Shown: piece after piece, positions 25,453 through 35,857 of the stretch | Layout of the letters: each line of letters starts with the position of its first letter | How positions within the stretch are numbered: position 1 is the first letter of the stretch | From: Stutzerimonas stutzeri | GTDB lineage: Bacteria; Pseudomonadota; Gammaproteobacteria; Pseudomonadales; Pseudomonadaceae | Assembly: GCF_024448715.1 (NCBI RefSeq) | Contig: NZ_JAMOHZ010000008.1 | Coordinates: forward strand, 124,001 to 188,000 | Reading direction: 5' to 3' | Length of the DNA stretch: 64,000 nucleotides | Program-made: the position numbers and the translations under genes | The notes under the pieces: model-generated | What the model saw: only the letters and a program-made list of their open reading frames with translations | Told to the model about the DNA's origin: nothing | The model's database searches: none

Positions 25453-28400
25453 ATGATGCCGCTCAATCATAGCAGCATGCCTAGGAACGGCCTTACCGCC
25501 ATCTGGCGCCCATTGTTGCTAGCCGGAACCGCGCTGTGCTGGACACTCGGCGCCAGCCAAGCCGTGGCCGATGTGTCGCAAACGCCATTGCTACTCGGCG
25601 GCGGCAATGTACCAGGCAACTTGGCACTGGTACCTTCGGTTGAATTCCCAACAGTCATTAGCTTGGCTAACCTCGGTGATTACAACAACGCTACTACTTA
25701 CACCGGATATTTCGATGCTGATAAGTGCTATTCATTTATTGAACAGCAATTCAATGATCCTTATTTCGGCAACGTCACGGTTGACAGCGGTGGCGGGTAC
25801 TTCACCCCGGTCAGCTACACAACAAGCGCTAACCGCAACTGTGCCGGGGAGTGGAGCGGTAACTACCTGAATTGGGCGACCACACAGACTATCGACCCAT
25901 TCCGTAAGGCATTGACCGGCGGCTACCGTGTAGTAGATAGCACTTCACAAACAATTCTAGAAAAGGCGACACGATCAGGAAGAAATAGTTACTTTCCTGA
26001 CCGCGAAATCACGTCCGCAAATGCGAGCAAGACCACGCCCTTCGGAAGCGTTTCGGTGACCAGTTCGCTGTACCAAGGCACCAACTATCAAAAAAACAAA
26101 ACCGTACGCTTCAGCTATAAGTCTGGCGGAAAATCTAGGACTGCATTTTTCACGGTTCGCGTCGAAGTCTGCAAACCAAATTTTCTAGAGAGCGGCTGTA
26201 CCAAGTATGGCGAAAACCTCTGGAAACCAGAGGGCTTGATTCAGCAGTATGCCAAGGACATCCGTTACAGCGTTTTCAGCTACCTGAACGAAGATGGCAA
26301 CACCCGTAACGGTGGCGTGCTGCGTGCTGCGCAGGGCTATGTCGGTCAGACCAAGCGTGAGCCCGGCACGCCCAATGAACTCGAAAATGAATTGAAGGAA
26401 TGGTCTCCAGACACCGGGATTCTCTATGCTAACCCCCATGACGACAGCACTGGCAACAGTGGAGTTATCAACTACATCAACAAGTTCGGCGAGCTGACAA
26501 ACAGCCATAAGTCGAACGACCCGGTCAGCGAGCTCTACTACACCGCGCTCCGCTACTTCCGCAACCTTGGTAATGTCGCCGCCTACTCCAAAATTACTAA
26601 CGAGGCACAGCGGGACAAATTCCCGGTCGTCACCAACTGGACTGACCCTATCCAATACTCTTGCCAGAAGAACGTGATTCTTGGCATTGGCGACGTCTAT
26701 ACCCACGAAGATCGGAACGTCCCGGTGGCTGATGACGACCTAAATGTCCAAAAATGGACCCAGAAAGTATTCGATCTGGAAGGGATTTCGAAAAACGCAG
26801 CGAACGTATTCACTGGGCGTGGCAACTCCGCCCATATTGCCGGGCTGGCCTACTACGCTAACACCACCGACCTACGCGAAGACCGGGGCGGGAAACAGAC
26901 GATCTCCACTCACTGGGTCGACGTTCGAGAGAATCAGACGCTAGAGTCAAAGGCATCCAACCAGTACTGGCTAGCCGCGAAATATGGTGGCTTCAAGGCT
27001 CCAGATGATTATGAGTTCGGCGACGCGCTCAATCAGTCTTGGTGGTGGACCAACAACGAAACCTTTTCCAATGGCGACAAGCGCCCAGACAACTTCTATG
27101 TGGCGAGCGATGCCACCAAGATGGTCGAAAGCCTAAAAACCGCATTTGCCAACATTGCAGACGAAGTACGCAGCACGACTGCCGCGCTTTCTACGAACTC
27201 AACGAAGCTTGAAACCGACACGGTGGTCTTCCAGTCGATGCTAGACAGCGCGGCCTGGAGCGGTGACTTGTTAGCTAAGGCAGTCGCAACCGACGGTACG
27301 GTTAGCGAAACACCGACTTGGAAAGCCGCAACCAAACTCGATGCACTGACCAACGCGCAGATGTCTGATCGCAGCATTCTGACCTCGGCCCCTCCATCCA
27401 CCGATGCGACCTCTGGCGCGTTGATATCCACAACAGGGCGCACCTTCACCTGGACGCAGCTGAGCACAGCGCAGCAGGAAGCGCTTAGACAGACGACCGG
27501 CGGGGCGCTAGCGACGGAACAGGTAGGTCAGAACCGACTCGCCTTCATTCGCGGCGATCGCAGCATGGAGCGTACCGACGCCACACCTAACAACCCGTTC
27601 CGGCAACGTACTAGCCGGCTGGGCGATATCGCCAACTCGGATCCGCAGTATATTTACAAACCGAACTTCGGCTATTCACAACTGCCAGAAAGCGCAGGAT
27701 TCACCAGTGCAGTCAAGAGCGCCTATACCACTTTCCGTGCATCGAGCACCTATCAGAGCCGACCTCCTCTGGTGGTCGTTGGCGCCAACGATGGGATGTT
27801 GCATGGTTTCAATGCGAGCCTGGAAAGCTCGGGTGGCAACGAGCTGTTCGCCTACGTGCCGAACGATCTGATCGATGATCTCTCTCAGCTAACCGAGCCT
27901 ACCTATTCCCATCGCTATTACGTCGACGGCACGCCGCGTATCGGTGACGCCTGGGTCGGGAGCGCCTGGAAGACCCTCGTTATCGGCTCTTCCGGTGCAG
28001 GAGGCCGCAGCATCTTCGCGCTGGACGTCACCAACCCTACAGCCATGAGCAGCAGCAACGTGCTATGGGAGTTTACGCACCCGGAGATGGGATACAGCCT
28101 TGGGCGCCCAAGCCTCGTGCCGCTTTCTAACGGAAAGTTTGGCGTGATCGTGACCAGTGGCTATGACCGCCCCACGAACACAACCAGCGGCTACGTCTGG
28201 ATCCTCGATGCGGCTGACGGCAGTGTGTTGAAGCGCTTTGACCTGCCTGACAGCGGGGATCTGGGCGCACCTTTGGCCGTCGACCTGGACAACGACCGTG
28301 TCGGCGACCGAATCTACGTAGCCGATACAAAAGGCAATGTATGGCGCCTGGATACTAGCGGTACGACGGTCAGTGATTGGGATGCGCCTGCCAGCTTGCG

Positions 28401-29202
28401 GGTAGACGGCGAGATTGAACCCCTTTTCATCGCGAAAGACAGCAGCGGAGCCCGCCAGGCTATCACCGCGCCGTTGGACGCGGCTTATACCAAGGATCGG
28501 CAAATCATGTTGGTCTTCGGTACGGGCAGCTTCTACCAAACCACCGATAACGAGATTCCTAGGTCACCGCAGGTTCAGTCGTTCTATGGCATCGTCGATA
28601 GTGGCGAGCAAATCGACGGCCGGCAGAATCTACTAGAGCAAGAGATTCTTAGGGAAGTAACCGGCACCGGCCTCAACGGACGAGGCATCAGCCAGAATGT
28701 GATGGAGGAAGAAGATCAGGGTTGGTATCTCGACCTGCTCTGGAAAACCTCAAGAGGCGGCCCTGGACCCAAGGGAGAACGAGTCATTTCTCAAGCCCAA
28801 CTTGGCGGCAACAGGGTCACGTTCAGCTCCTTGATCCCGTCGGCGGACCCATGTGATGCCGGCGGAACGAGCTGGATCATAAGCCTCGACCTTGCCACGG
28901 GAAGCCGTCTCGCCTATTCGTATTTCGATTACAACGGAGACGGAAAGATTGATGGGGATGATTACATCGAGCTTGAGGACGGCACCAAGATCCCGGTGAG
29001 CGGTGTGGCGGACCCCGACGAAGGCGCGGTCAAAGGTACGATTGGCCTGAGCGACCAGAAAACCGGCAAACGGTACCTGTGCTATGCCAGTTCGGCCTCA
29101 AGTACCGATTCGGATGGCGTGACACCGGTCTGCATTGAGGTTATGGGAGACAACAACGATTCCAACCGCCTTTCCTGGCATGAAGTGAGGAATAACCTTT
29201 GA
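25453..29202 (+). CDS. pilY1: type IV pilus tip adhesin/assembly protein PilY1
   Basis: A 1249-residue secreted protein. A signal peptide ([19 protein letters not shown]) precedes an N-terminal domain (about 40-600) that begins [16 protein letters not shown]. This opening belongs to the PilY1 variants lacking the usual PNV...DxSGSM von Willebrand MIDAS. From about 680 the conserved beta-propeller starts ([40 protein letters not shown]). Its calcium loop is DLDNDRVGD (944-952). A second, EF-hand-like loop [12 protein letters not shown] is at 1159-1170. PilY1 binds calcium to control pilus extension and retraction, adheres to surfaces and feeds surface sensing. Its TGA overlaps the TTG start of pilE, so no pilY2 lies between. 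Confidence 0.94.
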   Translation: MMPLNHSSMPRNGLTAIWRPLLLAGTALCWTLGASQAVADVSQTPLLLGGGNVPGNLALVPSVEFPTVISLANLGDYNNATTYTGYFDADKCYSFIEQQFNDPYFGNVTVDSGGGYFTPVSYTTSANRNCAGEWSGNYLNWATTQTIDPFRKALTGGYRVVDSTSQTILEKATRSGRNSYFPDREITSANASKTTPFGSVSVTSSLYQGTNYQKNKTVRFSYKSGGKSRTAFFTVRVEVCKPNFLESGCTKYGENLWKPEGLIQQYAKDIRYSVFSYLNEDGNTRNGGVLRAAQGYVGQTKREPGTPNELENELKEWSPDTGILYANPHDDSTGNSGVINYINKFGELTNSHKSNDPVSELYYTALRYFRNLGNVAAYSKITNEAQRDKFPVVTNWTDPIQYSCQKNVILGIGDVYTHEDRNVPVADDDLNVQKWTQKVFDLEGISKNAANVFTGRGNSAHIAGLAYYANTTDLREDRGGKQTISTHWVDVRENQTLESKASNQYWLAAKYGGFKAPDDYEFGDALNQSWWWTNNETFSNGDKRPDNFYVASDATKMVESLKTAFANIADEVRSTTAALSTNSTKLETDTVVFQSMLDSAAWSGDLLAKAVATDGTVSETPTWKAATKLDALTNAQMSDRSILTSAPPSTDATSGALISTTGRTFTWTQLSTAQQEALRQTTGGALATEQVGQNRLAFIRGDRSMERTDATPNNPFRQRTSRLGDIANSDPQYIYKPNFGYSQLPESAGFTSAVKSAYTTFRASSTYQSRPPLVVVGANDGMLHGFNASLESSGGNELFAYVPNDLIDDLSQLTEPTYSHRYYVDGTPRIGDAWVGSAWKTLVIGSSGAGGRSIFALDVTNPTAMSSSNVLWEFTHPEMGYSLGRPSLVPLSNGKFGVIVTSGYDRPTNTTSGYVWILDAADGSVLKRFDLPDSGDLGAPLAVDLDNDRVGDRIYVADTKGNVWRLDTSGTTVSDWDAPASLRVDGEIEPLFIAKDSSGARQAITAPLDAAYTKDRQIMLVFGTGSFYQTTDNEIPRSPQVQSFYGIVDSGEQIDGRQNLLEQEILREVTGTGLNGRGISQNVMEEEDQGWYLDLLWKTSRGGPGPKGERVISQAQLGGNRVTFSSLIPSADPCDAGGTSWIISLDLATGSRLAYSYFDYNGDGKIDGDDYIELEDGTKIPVSGVADPDEGAVKGTIGLSDQKTGKRYLCYASSASSTDSDGVTPVCIEVMGDNNDSNRLSWHEVRNNL

Positions 29203-29630
29203 GAAGCTCCTTAAATCGAGGCTTTACGCTGATCGAACTGATGATCGTGGTCGCGATCATCGGCATCATCGCCGCCATTGCTTACCCCAGCTATCAGGAG
29301 TATGTCCGTAGTGCCAAGCGCGCCGATGCGCAGACCGCCATGATGGAGTTAGCCCATTTCATGGAGCGCTATCACACAGGAAATGGCCGCTACGTCGACG
29401 GCGATGGCGAAGCGCCTGACCTGCCTTTCACACAAGCGCCCAAAGATGGATCCACCAAGGCCTACGACCTCGATTTCGCTGAAGGAAGCCCTACAGCGTC
29501 CACTTACGTTTTCCAGGCGGTTCCAACAGGCAGTATGGCCAATGACAAGTGCGGGACGTTGACGCTATCCAATACTGGCGCAAAGGGGCAAAAGGACGGG
29601 ATGACTTCGGCCCAGTGCTGGAAACGCTAA
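29199..29630 (+). CDS. pilE: type IV minor pilin PilE
   Basis: A 143-residue pilin. Translation must start at a TTG that overlaps the pilY1 stop. The leader MRSSLNRG is followed by [50 protein letters not shown], the PilE hallmark. A C-terminal disulfide pair is likely (DKCGTL and AQCWKR). It connects the minor pilin complex to the major pilin. A strong terminator lies 17 bases downstream and closes the operon. Confidence 0.94.
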   Translation: MRSSLNRGFTLIELMIVVAIIGIIAAIAYPSYQEYVRSAKRADAQTAMMELAHFMERYHTGNGRYVDGDGEAPDLPFTQAPKDGSTKAYDLDFAEGSPTASTYVFQAVPTGSMANDKCGTLTLSNTGAKGQKDGMTSAQCWKR

Positions 29631-29646
29631 ACGAAAGTTAAAAAAG

Positions 29647-29669
29647 AAGCCCGGCATCGCCGGGCTTCT
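29647..29669. terminator. bidirectional Rho-independent terminator (pilE / ispH)
   Basis: Stem GAAGCCCGGC/GCCGGGCTTC with loop ATC, followed by TTTTATTT on the plus strand and TTTTTTAAC on the minus strand. It sits between the convergent pilE and ispH genes and serves both. Confidence 0.93.
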
Positions 29670-29685
29670 TTTATTTCGCAAATCG

Positions 29686-30630
29686 TTAAACCGCTTTGAG
29701 CCGCAACTCCTTCGGCATCGAGAACGTCACGTTCTCGGGCCGCCCCTCCAGCTCATCCATCCCCGTAGCGCCCCACTCGCGCAGCTGGTCGATCACGCCG
29801 CGCACCAACACCTCTGGGGCTGAAGCGCCAGCGGTGATGCCGATTCGGTCAATGTTTTCGAACCACTCTTGCTTGAGATCTTCCGCGCCATCGATCAAAT
29901 ACGCCGGCGTATCCATGCGTTCGGCCAGCTCACGCAGGCGGTTGGAGTTGGAGCTGTTGGGGCTGCCGACAACCAATACCACATCGCACTCACCTGCCAG
30001 CTGCTTGACCGCATCCTGACGATTCTGGGTGGCGTAGCAGATGTCGTCCTTGCGCGGCCCGCCAATGCTGGGGAAGCGTGCGCGCAAGGCATCGATCACG
30101 CGACTGGTGTCGTCCATGGATAGCGTGGTTTGCGTCACGAATGCCAGCGCGTCAGGGTTGCGAACCCGCAGACTGGCAACATCCTCCTCGTCTTCTACCA
30201 AGTAGATCGAGCCGCCGTTGGCAGTGTCGTATTGGCCCATGGTGCCTTCGACTTCAGGATGTCCCTCATGGCCAATGAGGATGCACTCGCGCCCCTCGCG
30301 GCTGTATTTGGTCACTTCCAGGTGCACCTTGGTCACCAGCGGGCAGGTCGCGTCGAACACTTTCAGGCCGCGCTTGTCAGCTTCCATTTTCACCGCCTGG
30401 GAGACCCCGTGGGCGCTGAAGATAACGATGAAGCCATCCGGCACCTGATCCAGTTCATCGACGAAAATCGCCCCGCGCTCGCGCAGATCTTCCACCACGA
30501 ATTTGTTATGCACGACTTCATGACGCACGTAGATCGGCGGGCCGAATACCTCAAGCGCACGATTTACAATCTCGATAGCGCGGTCGACGCCTGCGCAGAA
30601 GCCACGCGGATTGGCGAGTTTGATTTGCAT
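29686..30630 (-). CDS. ispH: 4-hydroxy-3-methylbut-2-enyl diphosphate reductase
   Basis: A 314-residue Fe-S enzyme, last step of the MEP isoprenoid pathway, giving IPP and DMAPP. It begins [22 protein letters not shown] with the first cluster cysteine. The second is in [14 protein letters not shown] and the third in [11 protein letters not shown]. The catalytic Glu region [12 protein letters not shown] is also present. The start at MQIKL is preferred to upstream codons that lack family similarity. It ends the ribF-ileS-lspA-fkpB-ispH gene train. Confidence 0.97.
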   Translation of the reverse strand: MQIKLANPRGFCAGVDRAIEIVNRALEVFGPPIYVRHEVVHNKFVVEDLRERGAIFVDELDQVPDGFIVIFSAHGVSQAVKMEADKRGLKVFDATCPLVTKVHLEVTKYSREGRECILIGHEGHPEVEGTMGQYDTANGGSIYLVEDEEDVASLRVRNPDALAFVTQTTLSMDDTSRVIDALRARFPSIGGPRKDDICYATQNRQDAVKQLAGECDVVLVVGSPNSSNSNRLRELAERMDTPAYLIDGAEDLKQEWFENIDRIGITAGASAPEVLVRGVIDQLREWGATGMDELEGRPENVTFSMPKELRLKAV

Positions 30631-30740
30631 ATGAACTCTCGGCACTCGGGGCGGATGAGTTGTTGAGTGTAACGCTTGGTCAGCGGTATGAAGCGAAGCT
30701 GGAATCAGCATAACGCCCATGCTCGCATGAGCACACGTGC

Positions 30741-30767
30741 TTGATCGCCAGCAAGCTGGCTCCTACA
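30741..30767 (-). repeat. REP element
   Basis: TTGATCGCCAGCAAGCTGGC followed by TCCTACA is the reverse-oriented REP. It lies between fkpB and ispH, inside the presumed operon. Confidence 0.8.
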
Positions 30768-30797
30768 AAAAGCAGCTTACTTACGGGAGCCGATCAC

Positions 30798-31235
30798 TCA
30801 GACCGGCTTGACCTCGAATATTTCAACTTCGAAAGTCAGGGCCTTGCCGGCCAGCGGATGGTTGAAGTCCACGGTGACCTGGCGATCATCGTAGCTTTTG
30901 ACGATACCTGGCAGCTCAGTCTTAGCCGCATCGTTGAAAATAACAAGCAGTCCTTCCGATAGCTCCATGCCTTCGAACTGGCTACGCGGCATGACCTGCA
31001 CGTTCTGCTGGTTGTGCTGGCCGAAGCCTTGCTCCGGCGCGATCTGGATGGTGCGCTTGTCGCCAGCCTTAAGTCCGAAGAGTTGCTGCTCGAAACCAGG
31101 TAGCAGATTGCCATCGCCCACCTTGAACGTGGCCGGCTGCTTGTCGAAGGTGCTATCGACTTGCTCACCATTATCCAGGCTAAGGGCGAAATGCAGAGTG
31201 ACCTGCATGTCCCGCCCGATGCGCTGTTCAGTCAT
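30798..31235 (-). CDS. fkpB: FKBP-type peptidyl-prolyl isomerase, SlpA/FkpB type
   Basis: A 145-residue SlyD/SlpA-type isomerase. The FKBP domain reads VTLHFALSLDNGEQVDSTFDKQPATFKVGDGNLLPGFEQQLFGLKAGDK. An insert-in-flap domain follows (PEQGFGQHNQQNVQVMPRSQF), then HPLAGKALTFEVEIFEV. It lacks the metal-binding His-rich tail of SlyD, so SlpA/FkpB is the better match. Its start overlaps the lspA stop by eight bases, matching the conserved lspA-fkpB-ispH order. Confidence 0.93.
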   Translation of the reverse strand: MTEQRIGRDMQVTLHFALSLDNGEQVDSTFDKQPATFKVGDGNLLPGFEQQLFGLKAGDKRTIQIAPEQGFGQHNQQNVQVMPRSQFEGMELSEGLLVIFNDAAKTELPGIVKSYDDRQVTVDFNHPLAGKALTFEVEIFEVKPV

Positions 31236-31731
31236 TTACCGTTTCTCCCGTTTTACTACTACGGAACATATCCAGCGCCAGCATCACGGCGCCTATAGTG
31301 ATGGCGCTGTCGGCTATGTTGAACGCCGGGAAATACCAGCGGTTCTGCCAATGCACCAGAATGAAATCGACCACATGGCCAAGTACCACACGGTCGTAGA
31401 GATTGCCGAGGGCGCCACCCAGGACCAACGCCAAGGCAACCGCCAGCCAGGTTTCACTCGGCTTCAGGCGCTTCATCCACACCAACAGCACAACGCTGAC
31501 GCCAATGGCAATCAGGGCGAATAGCCAGCGCTGCCAACCGGAGTGATCGGCCAGAAAGCTAAAGGCTGCGCCTGTGTTGTAGGCCAAGGTCCAGGCGAAA
31601 TAATCCGGAATGACCTCAACCTTCTGGTACAGGCTGAAGTTGGCTTCGAAGTAGTGCTTGGTTGCCTGGTCCAGTGCGATGACCAAGACGCTGAGCCAAA
31701 GCCACGTGAGTTTGCCGAGACGGGTAGTCAT
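31228..31731 (-). CDS. lspA: lipoprotein signal peptidase (signal peptidase II)
   Basis: A 167-residue four-helix inner-membrane aspartyl protease that removes signal peptides from diacylated prolipoproteins. The catalytic aspartates are in LGGALGNLYDRVVLGHVVDF and WYFPAFNIADSAITIG. The N-terminal VLVIALDQATKHYFEANF and YNTGAAFSFLADHSGWQRW motifs are also intact. It is normally co-transcribed with ileS; here 258 bases containing dispersed repeats separate the two. Confidence 0.96.
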   Translation of the reverse strand: MTTRLGKLTWLWLSVLVIALDQATKHYFEANFSLYQKVEVIPDYFAWTLAYNTGAAFSFLADHSGWQRWLFALIAIGVSVVLLVWMKRLKPSETWLAVALALVLGGALGNLYDRVVLGHVVDFILVHWQNRWYFPAFNIADSAITIGAVMLALDMFRSSKTGETVND

Positions 31732-31786
31732 GCCGCCGCCCTCGGAAGAGTGCAGCGAGTTGTGTCCGCTCTATGACTGAGGTGTC

Positions 31787-31909
31787 GTAGGGTGGGCTTC
31801 AGCCCACCAAGAATGCGACCGTGCCAACGGTGGGCTGAAGCCCACCCTACGAGGCTGAGCCAGAGCCAGCGGTGGGCTGAAGCGGAGCGCCGCCCAGCCC
31901 ACCATACGG
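31787..31909. repeat. two dispersed palindromic repeats, GTAGGGTGGGC family
   Basis: The first unit (31787-31850) runs from GTAGGGTGGGCTTCAGCCCA to TGGGCTGAAGCCCACCCTAC, almost perfectly palindromic. A second half-like unit (31871-31909) has GGTGGGCTGAAGCGGAGCGC and ends in CCCACCATACGG. They occupy the ileS-lspA spacer and match the element at 18302, so insertion into this normally tight junction is likely. Confidence 0.8.
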
Positions 31910-31989
31910 GGCTCGATCCTGCACTGACACTTCCAGCAGATTGCAAAAGTCCGCGGCGGATTGCACTAGCCCTACGATCAGCTGCTCCG

Positions 31990-34821
31990 TCACGCATAGC
32001 GACGCACCTCGCCGTCGCCTTCGATGTTCTCGACGCAGCGACCACAGATTTCCGGATGGGCCGCATGGGTTCCCACATCAGGCAGGTGATGCCAGCAACG
32101 ACCGCATTTCGGATACCCAGTTTTGCTGATCTGCAGCTTGAGGCCGGACAGCTCGCTTTGCACCGCATCGGCCGGTGCATCGGCCAGCGGTGCAACGTTC
32201 ACTGCCGAGGTAATCAGCACGAAGCGCAACTCATTGCCCAACCTGGCCAACTCAGCAACCAGCGCGTCCTCCGCATATAGAACTACTTCGGCCTGCAGGT
32301 TACCGCCGATGGTCTTGGCGGCACGCTGGGTTTCCAGTTCTTTGTTCACGGCAGCCTTGACCGCCATGACCTTGTTCCAGAACTCGCGTCCTAGTTCGAC
32401 ATTGCCTGGCAGTTCGGCGAGGCCCTCGTACCAAGTGTTGAGCATGACCGATTCGTTGCGCTCGCCCGGCAGGTACTGCCAGATCTCATCAGCCGTGAAC
32501 GACAGGATTGGCGCAATCCAGCGCACCAGCGCTTCGGCAATGTGGTACAGCGCGGTTTGGCAGGAGCGGCGCGGCAGGCTGTCAGCACCGGTGGTGTATT
32601 GACGGTCCTTGATGATGTCGAGGTAGAAGCCGCCCAATTCCTGCACGCAGAAGTTGTGCACCTTCTGGTAGACGTTCCAAAACTTGTAAGTACCGTAGGC
32701 TTCCTCGATTTCCCGCTGCAGCAACAGGGCACGATCAACGGCCCAGCGGTCGAGCGCGATCATCTGATCGGCCGGAACCTGATGCTGCGCCGGGTCGAAA
32801 CCGTCGAGGTTGCTCAGCAGGAAACGCGCGGTATTACGAATCCGCCGATAGGAGTCGGCACTGCGCTGCAGGATGACCTTGGAAACCGCCATCTCACCGG
32901 AATAGTCGGTGGACGCGACCCATAAGCGTAGGATGTCGGCACCCAGGCTGTCAGTGACTTCCTGCGGCGCAACGACATTGCCCAGCGACTTGGACATCTT
33001 GCGGCCGTTTTCGTCGACCACAAAGCCATGCGTCAGCAGCCCCTTGTACGGCGCATGCCCGTCGATGGCCGAGCCGGTCAGCAGCGACGAATGGAACCAA
33101 CCACGATGCTGGTCGGAGCCTTCCAGATACAGGTCGGCGCGCGGACCGTGCTCGTGTCCCATCGGGTGCGAGCCGCGCATCACGTGCCAGTGCGTGGTGC
33201 CGGAGTCGAACCAGACGTCCAGGGTGTCGCTGATTTTTTCGTATTGCGCCGCTTCATCACCCAGCAGCTCGGCTGCATCCAGCTTCGACCAGGCTTCGAT
33301 GCCGCCCTGATCCACTCGCTGCGCCACCGCTTCCATCAACTCGACCGTACGAGGATGCAGTTCGCCGCTTTCCTTGTTCAGGAAGAACGGGATCGGCACA
33401 CCCCAGGTACGTTGACGTGAGATACACCAGTCCGGACGCCCGGCGATCATGCCGTGCAGCCGCGCCTGGCCCCAGGCGGGGACAAACTCGGTCTGCTCGA
33501 TGGCATCCAGTGCACGACGACGCAAGGAGCTGCCGTCATGAGCGACCTTGTCCATACCGACGAACCACTGCGCGGTGGCGCGGTAGATCAGCGGCGTCTT
33601 GTGGCGCCAGCAGTGCATGTAGCTGTGCTGGATAGATTCATGTTTGAGCAGCGCTCCGACTTCGCGCAACTTCTCGACAATGGCCGGATTAGCCTTCCAG
33701 ATGAACTGACCGCCAAAGAACGGCAGGTCCGACACGTAGACACCATGGCTCTGCACTGGGCTCAGAATGTCGTCATTCTCCATGCCGTAATGCTTGCAGG
33801 AGCGGAAGTCGTCTTCACCGTACGCGGGCGCAGAATGGACAACACCGGTACCAGCACCGGTTTCTACATAGTCGGCCAGGTAGACCGGCGCGAAGCGCTC
33901 GTAGAACGGGTGACGGAAACGGATTAGCTCCAGCGCCTTGCCCTCGCAACGGGCGATGATCTCGCCCTGCAGGCCATAGCGCTGTAGGCTGGACTCAACC
34001 AGCTCCTCGGCGAGCACCAGCAGCTTGTCGCCGGTGTCGACTAAAGCGTAGACAAAGTCAGGATGCACATTGAGCGCCTGGTTGGCCGGAATGGTCCAGG
34101 GCGTGGTGGTCCAGATGACGATACTGGCCGGTTTGGCCAATGCAGCGACGCCGAAGGCCGCCGCCAGCTTTTCCGCATCCTCGACTTGGAAGGCGACGTC
34201 GATTGCATCGGACTTCTTGTCCTGATACTCGACTTCCGCCTCGGCCAATGCCGAACCGCAATCGAAACACCAGTTCACTGGCTTCAGGCCCTTGAAGACG
34301 AAACCACCTTCGACCATCTTCGCCAGCGCGCGGATTTCACCGGCTTCGTTGGCAAAATCCATCGTGCGATAAGGGTTGTCCCACTCGCCCAGCACACCAA
34401 GGCGGATGAAGTCGGCCTTCTGCCCTTCGATCTGCTCGGCGGCATAGGCGCGGCAGCGCTCGCGGGTCAGGTCGGCCGGCTGGTTCTTGCCATAGGTGAT
34501 TTCGACCTTGTGTTCGATCGGCAGACCATGACAGTCCCAGCCAGGGACGTAAGGTGCGTCGAACCCAGCGAGGGTCTTGGAACGGACGATAAAATCCTTG
34601 ATGACCTTGTTCACCGCATGGCCGATGTGAATGCTGCCGTTGGCATACGGCGGGCCATCATGCAGGACGAACTTCGGGCGACCTTCGCCGATCTGCCGCA
34701 GCTTCCGGTAGAGGTCAATGCTGTCCCAGCGCTGCAGAATCTCCGGCTCGCGCTGTGGCAGACCGGCCTTCATCGGAAATGCCGTGGACGGCAGATTGAG
34801 GGTCGCTTTGTAATCGGTCAT
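31990..34821 (-). CDS. ileS: isoleucyl-tRNA synthetase
   Basis: A 943-residue class I synthetase. Signatures: the HIGH motif in [16 protein letters not shown], the [13 protein letters not shown] entry, the editing domain with [20 protein letters not shown] in [12 protein letters not shown], and a C-terminal zinc finger [13 protein letters not shown]...CGRCVEN. It charges tRNA-Ile and edits valine. The full length and intact zinc site indicate the standard bacterial type, so mupirocin-type resistance is not suggested. It starts one base after the ribF stop. Confidence 0.98.
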   Translation of the reverse strand: MTDYKATLNLPSTAFPMKAGLPQREPEILQRWDSIDLYRKLRQIGEGRPKFVLHDGPPYANGSIHIGHAVNKVIKDFIVRSKTLAGFDAPYVPGWDCHGLPIEHKVEITYGKNQPADLTRERCRAYAAEQIEGQKADFIRLGVLGEWDNPYRTMDFANEAGEIRALAKMVEGGFVFKGLKPVNWCFDCGSALAEAEVEYQDKKSDAIDVAFQVEDAEKLAAAFGVAALAKPASIVIWTTTPWTIPANQALNVHPDFVYALVDTGDKLLVLAEELVESSLQRYGLQGEIIARCEGKALELIRFRHPFYERFAPVYLADYVETGAGTGVVHSAPAYGEDDFRSCKHYGMENDDILSPVQSHGVYVSDLPFFGGQFIWKANPAIVEKLREVGALLKHESIQHSYMHCWRHKTPLIYRATAQWFVGMDKVAHDGSSLRRRALDAIEQTEFVPAWGQARLHGMIAGRPDWCISRQRTWGVPIPFFLNKESGELHPRTVELMEAVAQRVDQGGIEAWSKLDAAELLGDEAAQYEKISDTLDVWFDSGTTHWHVMRGSHPMGHEHGPRADLYLEGSDQHRGWFHSSLLTGSAIDGHAPYKGLLTHGFVVDENGRKMSKSLGNVVAPQEVTDSLGADILRLWVASTDYSGEMAVSKVILQRSADSYRRIRNTARFLLSNLDGFDPAQHQVPADQMIALDRWAVDRALLLQREIEEAYGTYKFWNVYQKVHNFCVQELGGFYLDIIKDRQYTTGADSLPRRSCQTALYHIAEALVRWIAPILSFTADEIWQYLPGERNESVMLNTWYEGLAELPGNVELGREFWNKVMAVKAAVNKELETQRAAKTIGGNLQAEVVLYAEDALVAELARLGNELRFVLITSAVNVAPLADAPADAVQSELSGLKLQISKTGYPKCGRCWHHLPDVGTHAAHPEICGRCVENIEGDGEVRRYA

Positions 34822-34822
34822 T

Positions 34823-35773
34823 TCAGTCCTGACTCGTGGTAATAGGTGAAGCCCGCCAGTATTCGCGAGCCGCGGCGATATCTGCTTCGATCGCCGTCTT
34901 TAGTGCCTCCAGCGAGGCAAAGCGCTGCTCGTCACGCAGCTTGCGGTGAAAAGTCACCCGCAGCAGTCGACCATAAAGGTCGCCTTGATAATTGAGCAAA
35001 TGCACTTCCAGATGCGGCTGGCCGTCGCTCTTGACCGACGGACGCATGCCGATATTGGCCACCGCCGGCTGTACTACGCCGTCGACTTCCGTGCTCACCA
35101 TGAACACTCCGCTAAGCGGCGTGCTCTTGCGCTTGAGCTGGATGTTAGCGGTCGGCGCACCAAGCTGACGCCCCAGCGCCTGCCCATGCATGACCCGCCC
35201 GGTAATACTGAATGGTCGACCGAGCTGTTTCTCCGCCTGTACCAGATCGCCGTCGGCAAGCACCTGACGCAGCCGCGTGCTGCTGACGCGTTCACCGTCC
35301 ACCTCGATGGTGGTCGCGGCCTCCACCGTGAATCCTTCCGCCGCTCCAGCTTTCAATAGAAAATTGAAGTCGCCGGCACGGTCGCAACCGAAACGGAAGT
35401 CATCACCGACCTCCAGATGCCGGACGCCAAGGCCTTCGACCAGCGTCGCGTGGACGAACTCAGCGGCACTCAACTCGCGCAAACGGCGATTGAAAGCCAG
35501 GCAAAGCACCAGATCGACGCCCTGCTCATCCAGCAATTGGAGTTTTTCACGCAGCCGGGTCAGACGCGCAGGCGCCTTGACCGGAGCAAAATATTCGCGC
35601 GGCTGTGGCTCGAAGATCACCACACAGCTGGGCAGCCCGAGTTCGGCGGCACGCTCGCGCAGACGCGCCAGGATGGCTTGATGCCCCCGGTGAACTCCGT
35701 CGAAATTGCCGATGGTGGCGACGCAACCCCGATGTCGGGGCCGCAGGTTGTGAAGACCTCGAACCAGCTGCAT
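34823..35773 (-). CDS. ribF: bifunctional riboflavin kinase/FAD synthetase
   Basis: A 316-residue enzyme that makes FMN and then FAD. The N-terminal FAD synthetase has [20 protein letters not shown] and [13 protein letters not shown]. The C-terminal flavokinase has [27 protein letters not shown] and [12 protein letters not shown] start at [10 protein letters not shown]; 13 further in-frame codons upstream look untranslated. It lies between murJ and ileS on the same strand, the common gammaproteobacterial arrangement. Confidence 0.96.
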   Translation of the reverse strand: MQLVRGLHNLRPRHRGCVATIGNFDGVHRGHQAILARLRERAAELGLPSCVVIFEPQPREYFAPVKAPARLTRLREKLQLLDEQGVDLVLCLAFNRRLRELSAAEFVHATLVEGLGVRHLEVGDDFRFGCDRAGDFNFLLKAGAAEGFTVEAATTIEVDGERVSSTRLRQVLADGDLVQAEKQLGRPFSITGRVMHGQALGRQLGAPTANIQLKRKSTPLSGVFMVSTEVDGVVQPAVANIGMRPSVKSDGQPHLEVHLLNYQGDLYGRLLRVTFHRKLRDEQRFASLEALKTAIEADIAAAREYWRASPITTSQD

Positions 35774-35857
35774 ACCGCACTTCTTGCTTGAAAAGTCGTC
35801 AATTATACGCATGAGGCACCGGTCCCGGACAGGTTTGCCGCGAGCCGCCCGTATAGA

